Shown: piece after piece, positions 5,363 through 5,599 of the stretch
How the letters are laid out: the number at the start of each line of letters is the position of its first letter
How positions within the stretch are numbered: the stretch's first letter is position 1
NCBI GenBank assembly: GCA_947455365.1
Contig: CANGNU010000077.1
Span: 1-5,599 of the forward strand
From: Rickettsiales bacterium
GTDB taxonomy: Bacteria; Pseudomonadota; Alphaproteobacteria; Rickettsiales; UBA1997
Direction: 5' to 3'
DNA length: 5,599 nt
Translations under genes and position numbers: made by a program
The notes under the pieces: model-generated
Told to the model about the DNA's origin: nothing
The model's database searches: none
The model's input: the letters and a program-made list of their open reading frames with translations, nothing else

Positions 5363-5599
5363 ATGTCAAAAATTTTAATTTTCATTGCTAATAAATTACT
5401 TGGCAGATTAAGCGAGACCGATAAAAAGAAAATTCAACAATTCCCTAAAACCAGAGAGCGTATGATTAAATCGATGATGAAGCGCAAAATTATTAGCGAG
5501 ACAGAAATTAAAATTCACGGAATTTTCATTACATTTTTTGGCTGCGGAAAATTGCGTTACGGCCCCGGAACTTTAGCAAGTTTTGTAACGGCGCTACTC
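5363..5599 (+). CDS. pgpA: Phosphatidylglycerophosphatase A-like protein, N-terminal part, 3' end outside the window
   Basis: PgpA removes phosphate from phosphatidylglycerophosphate to give phosphatidylglycerol at the inner membrane. Only 79 residues are visible, in frame to the last base. The recognised stretch is FFGCGKLRYGPGTLASFVTA (58-77), matching the PgpA opening 'GFGSG..P..PGT.GSL.A' of E. coli PgpA. Before it lies a Lys/Arg-rich region of about 55 residues (E. coli has about 25), starting with a short hydrophobic patch SKILIFIANKLLG. ATG 5363 is preceded by an A-rich stretch without a Shine-Dalgarno. An internal ATG at 5462 (Met34) has GAGAG 3 nt upstream and would give a more typical N-terminus, so the start is uncertain. 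The catalytic Asp/Glu cluster of the family is beyond the window, so the name rests on the N-terminal motif alone. It lies 81 bp after dapE on the same strand and could be co-transcribed. Confidence 0.72.
   Translation, partial: MSKILIFIANKLLGRLSETDKKKIQQFPKTRERMIKSMMKRKIISETEIKIHGIFITFFGCGKLRYGPGTLASFVTALL

Noticed and set aside
1..5599. CRISPR arrays, insertion sequences, tRNA or rRNA genes
   Set aside because: No regularly spaced direct repeats, transposase frames or convincing RNA gene structures were seen on either strand.

Overview
The window comes from an AT-rich bacterial genome. SecF, S20, SerS and the succinylase-type lysine/DAP enzyme DapE all read as proteobacterial. Low GC, tight packing with overlapping genes, starts without Shine-Dalgarno sequences, secF with no secD beside it, and a eukaryote-like RhoGAP-type protein together suggest a host-associated alphaproteobacterium (Rickettsiales- or Holosporales-like). 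This placement is inference from gene content; no rRNA or other phylogenetic marker was compared.

Layout. The left edge holds the 3' part of a folate gene (folK, plus strand). It converges on, and overlaps by 4 nt, a minus-strand rpsT-secF pair whose own junction is a TAATG stop/start overlap. A 162-bp divergent intergenic region (1487-1648) carries a plausible rpsT promoter and a perfect 16-bp palindrome. It separates rpsT from a plus-strand gene for a 293-residue protein whose middle resembles a eukaryotic RhoGAP domain. That gene converges on serS (minus). serS and dapE (plus) are divergent, and the whole DNA between their ATG codons, including both ATGs, is one 262-bp inverted repeat: 97-bp arms with a single mismatch around a 68-bp structured centre. 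A PgpA-like gene (phosphatidylglycerophosphatase A) starts after dapE and runs off the right edge.

Roles. Most genes are housekeeping: folate synthesis (folK), translation (rpsT, serS), membrane protein export (secF), meso-diaminopimelate/lysine synthesis (dapE) and phosphatidylglycerol synthesis (pgpA). They imply a cell that makes peptidoglycan precursors and its own phospholipids. Two things stand out. One is the RhoGAP-like protein, a candidate for acting on host small GTPases. The other is the near-perfect palindrome, which gives serS and dapE virtually identical promoter and leader sequences.
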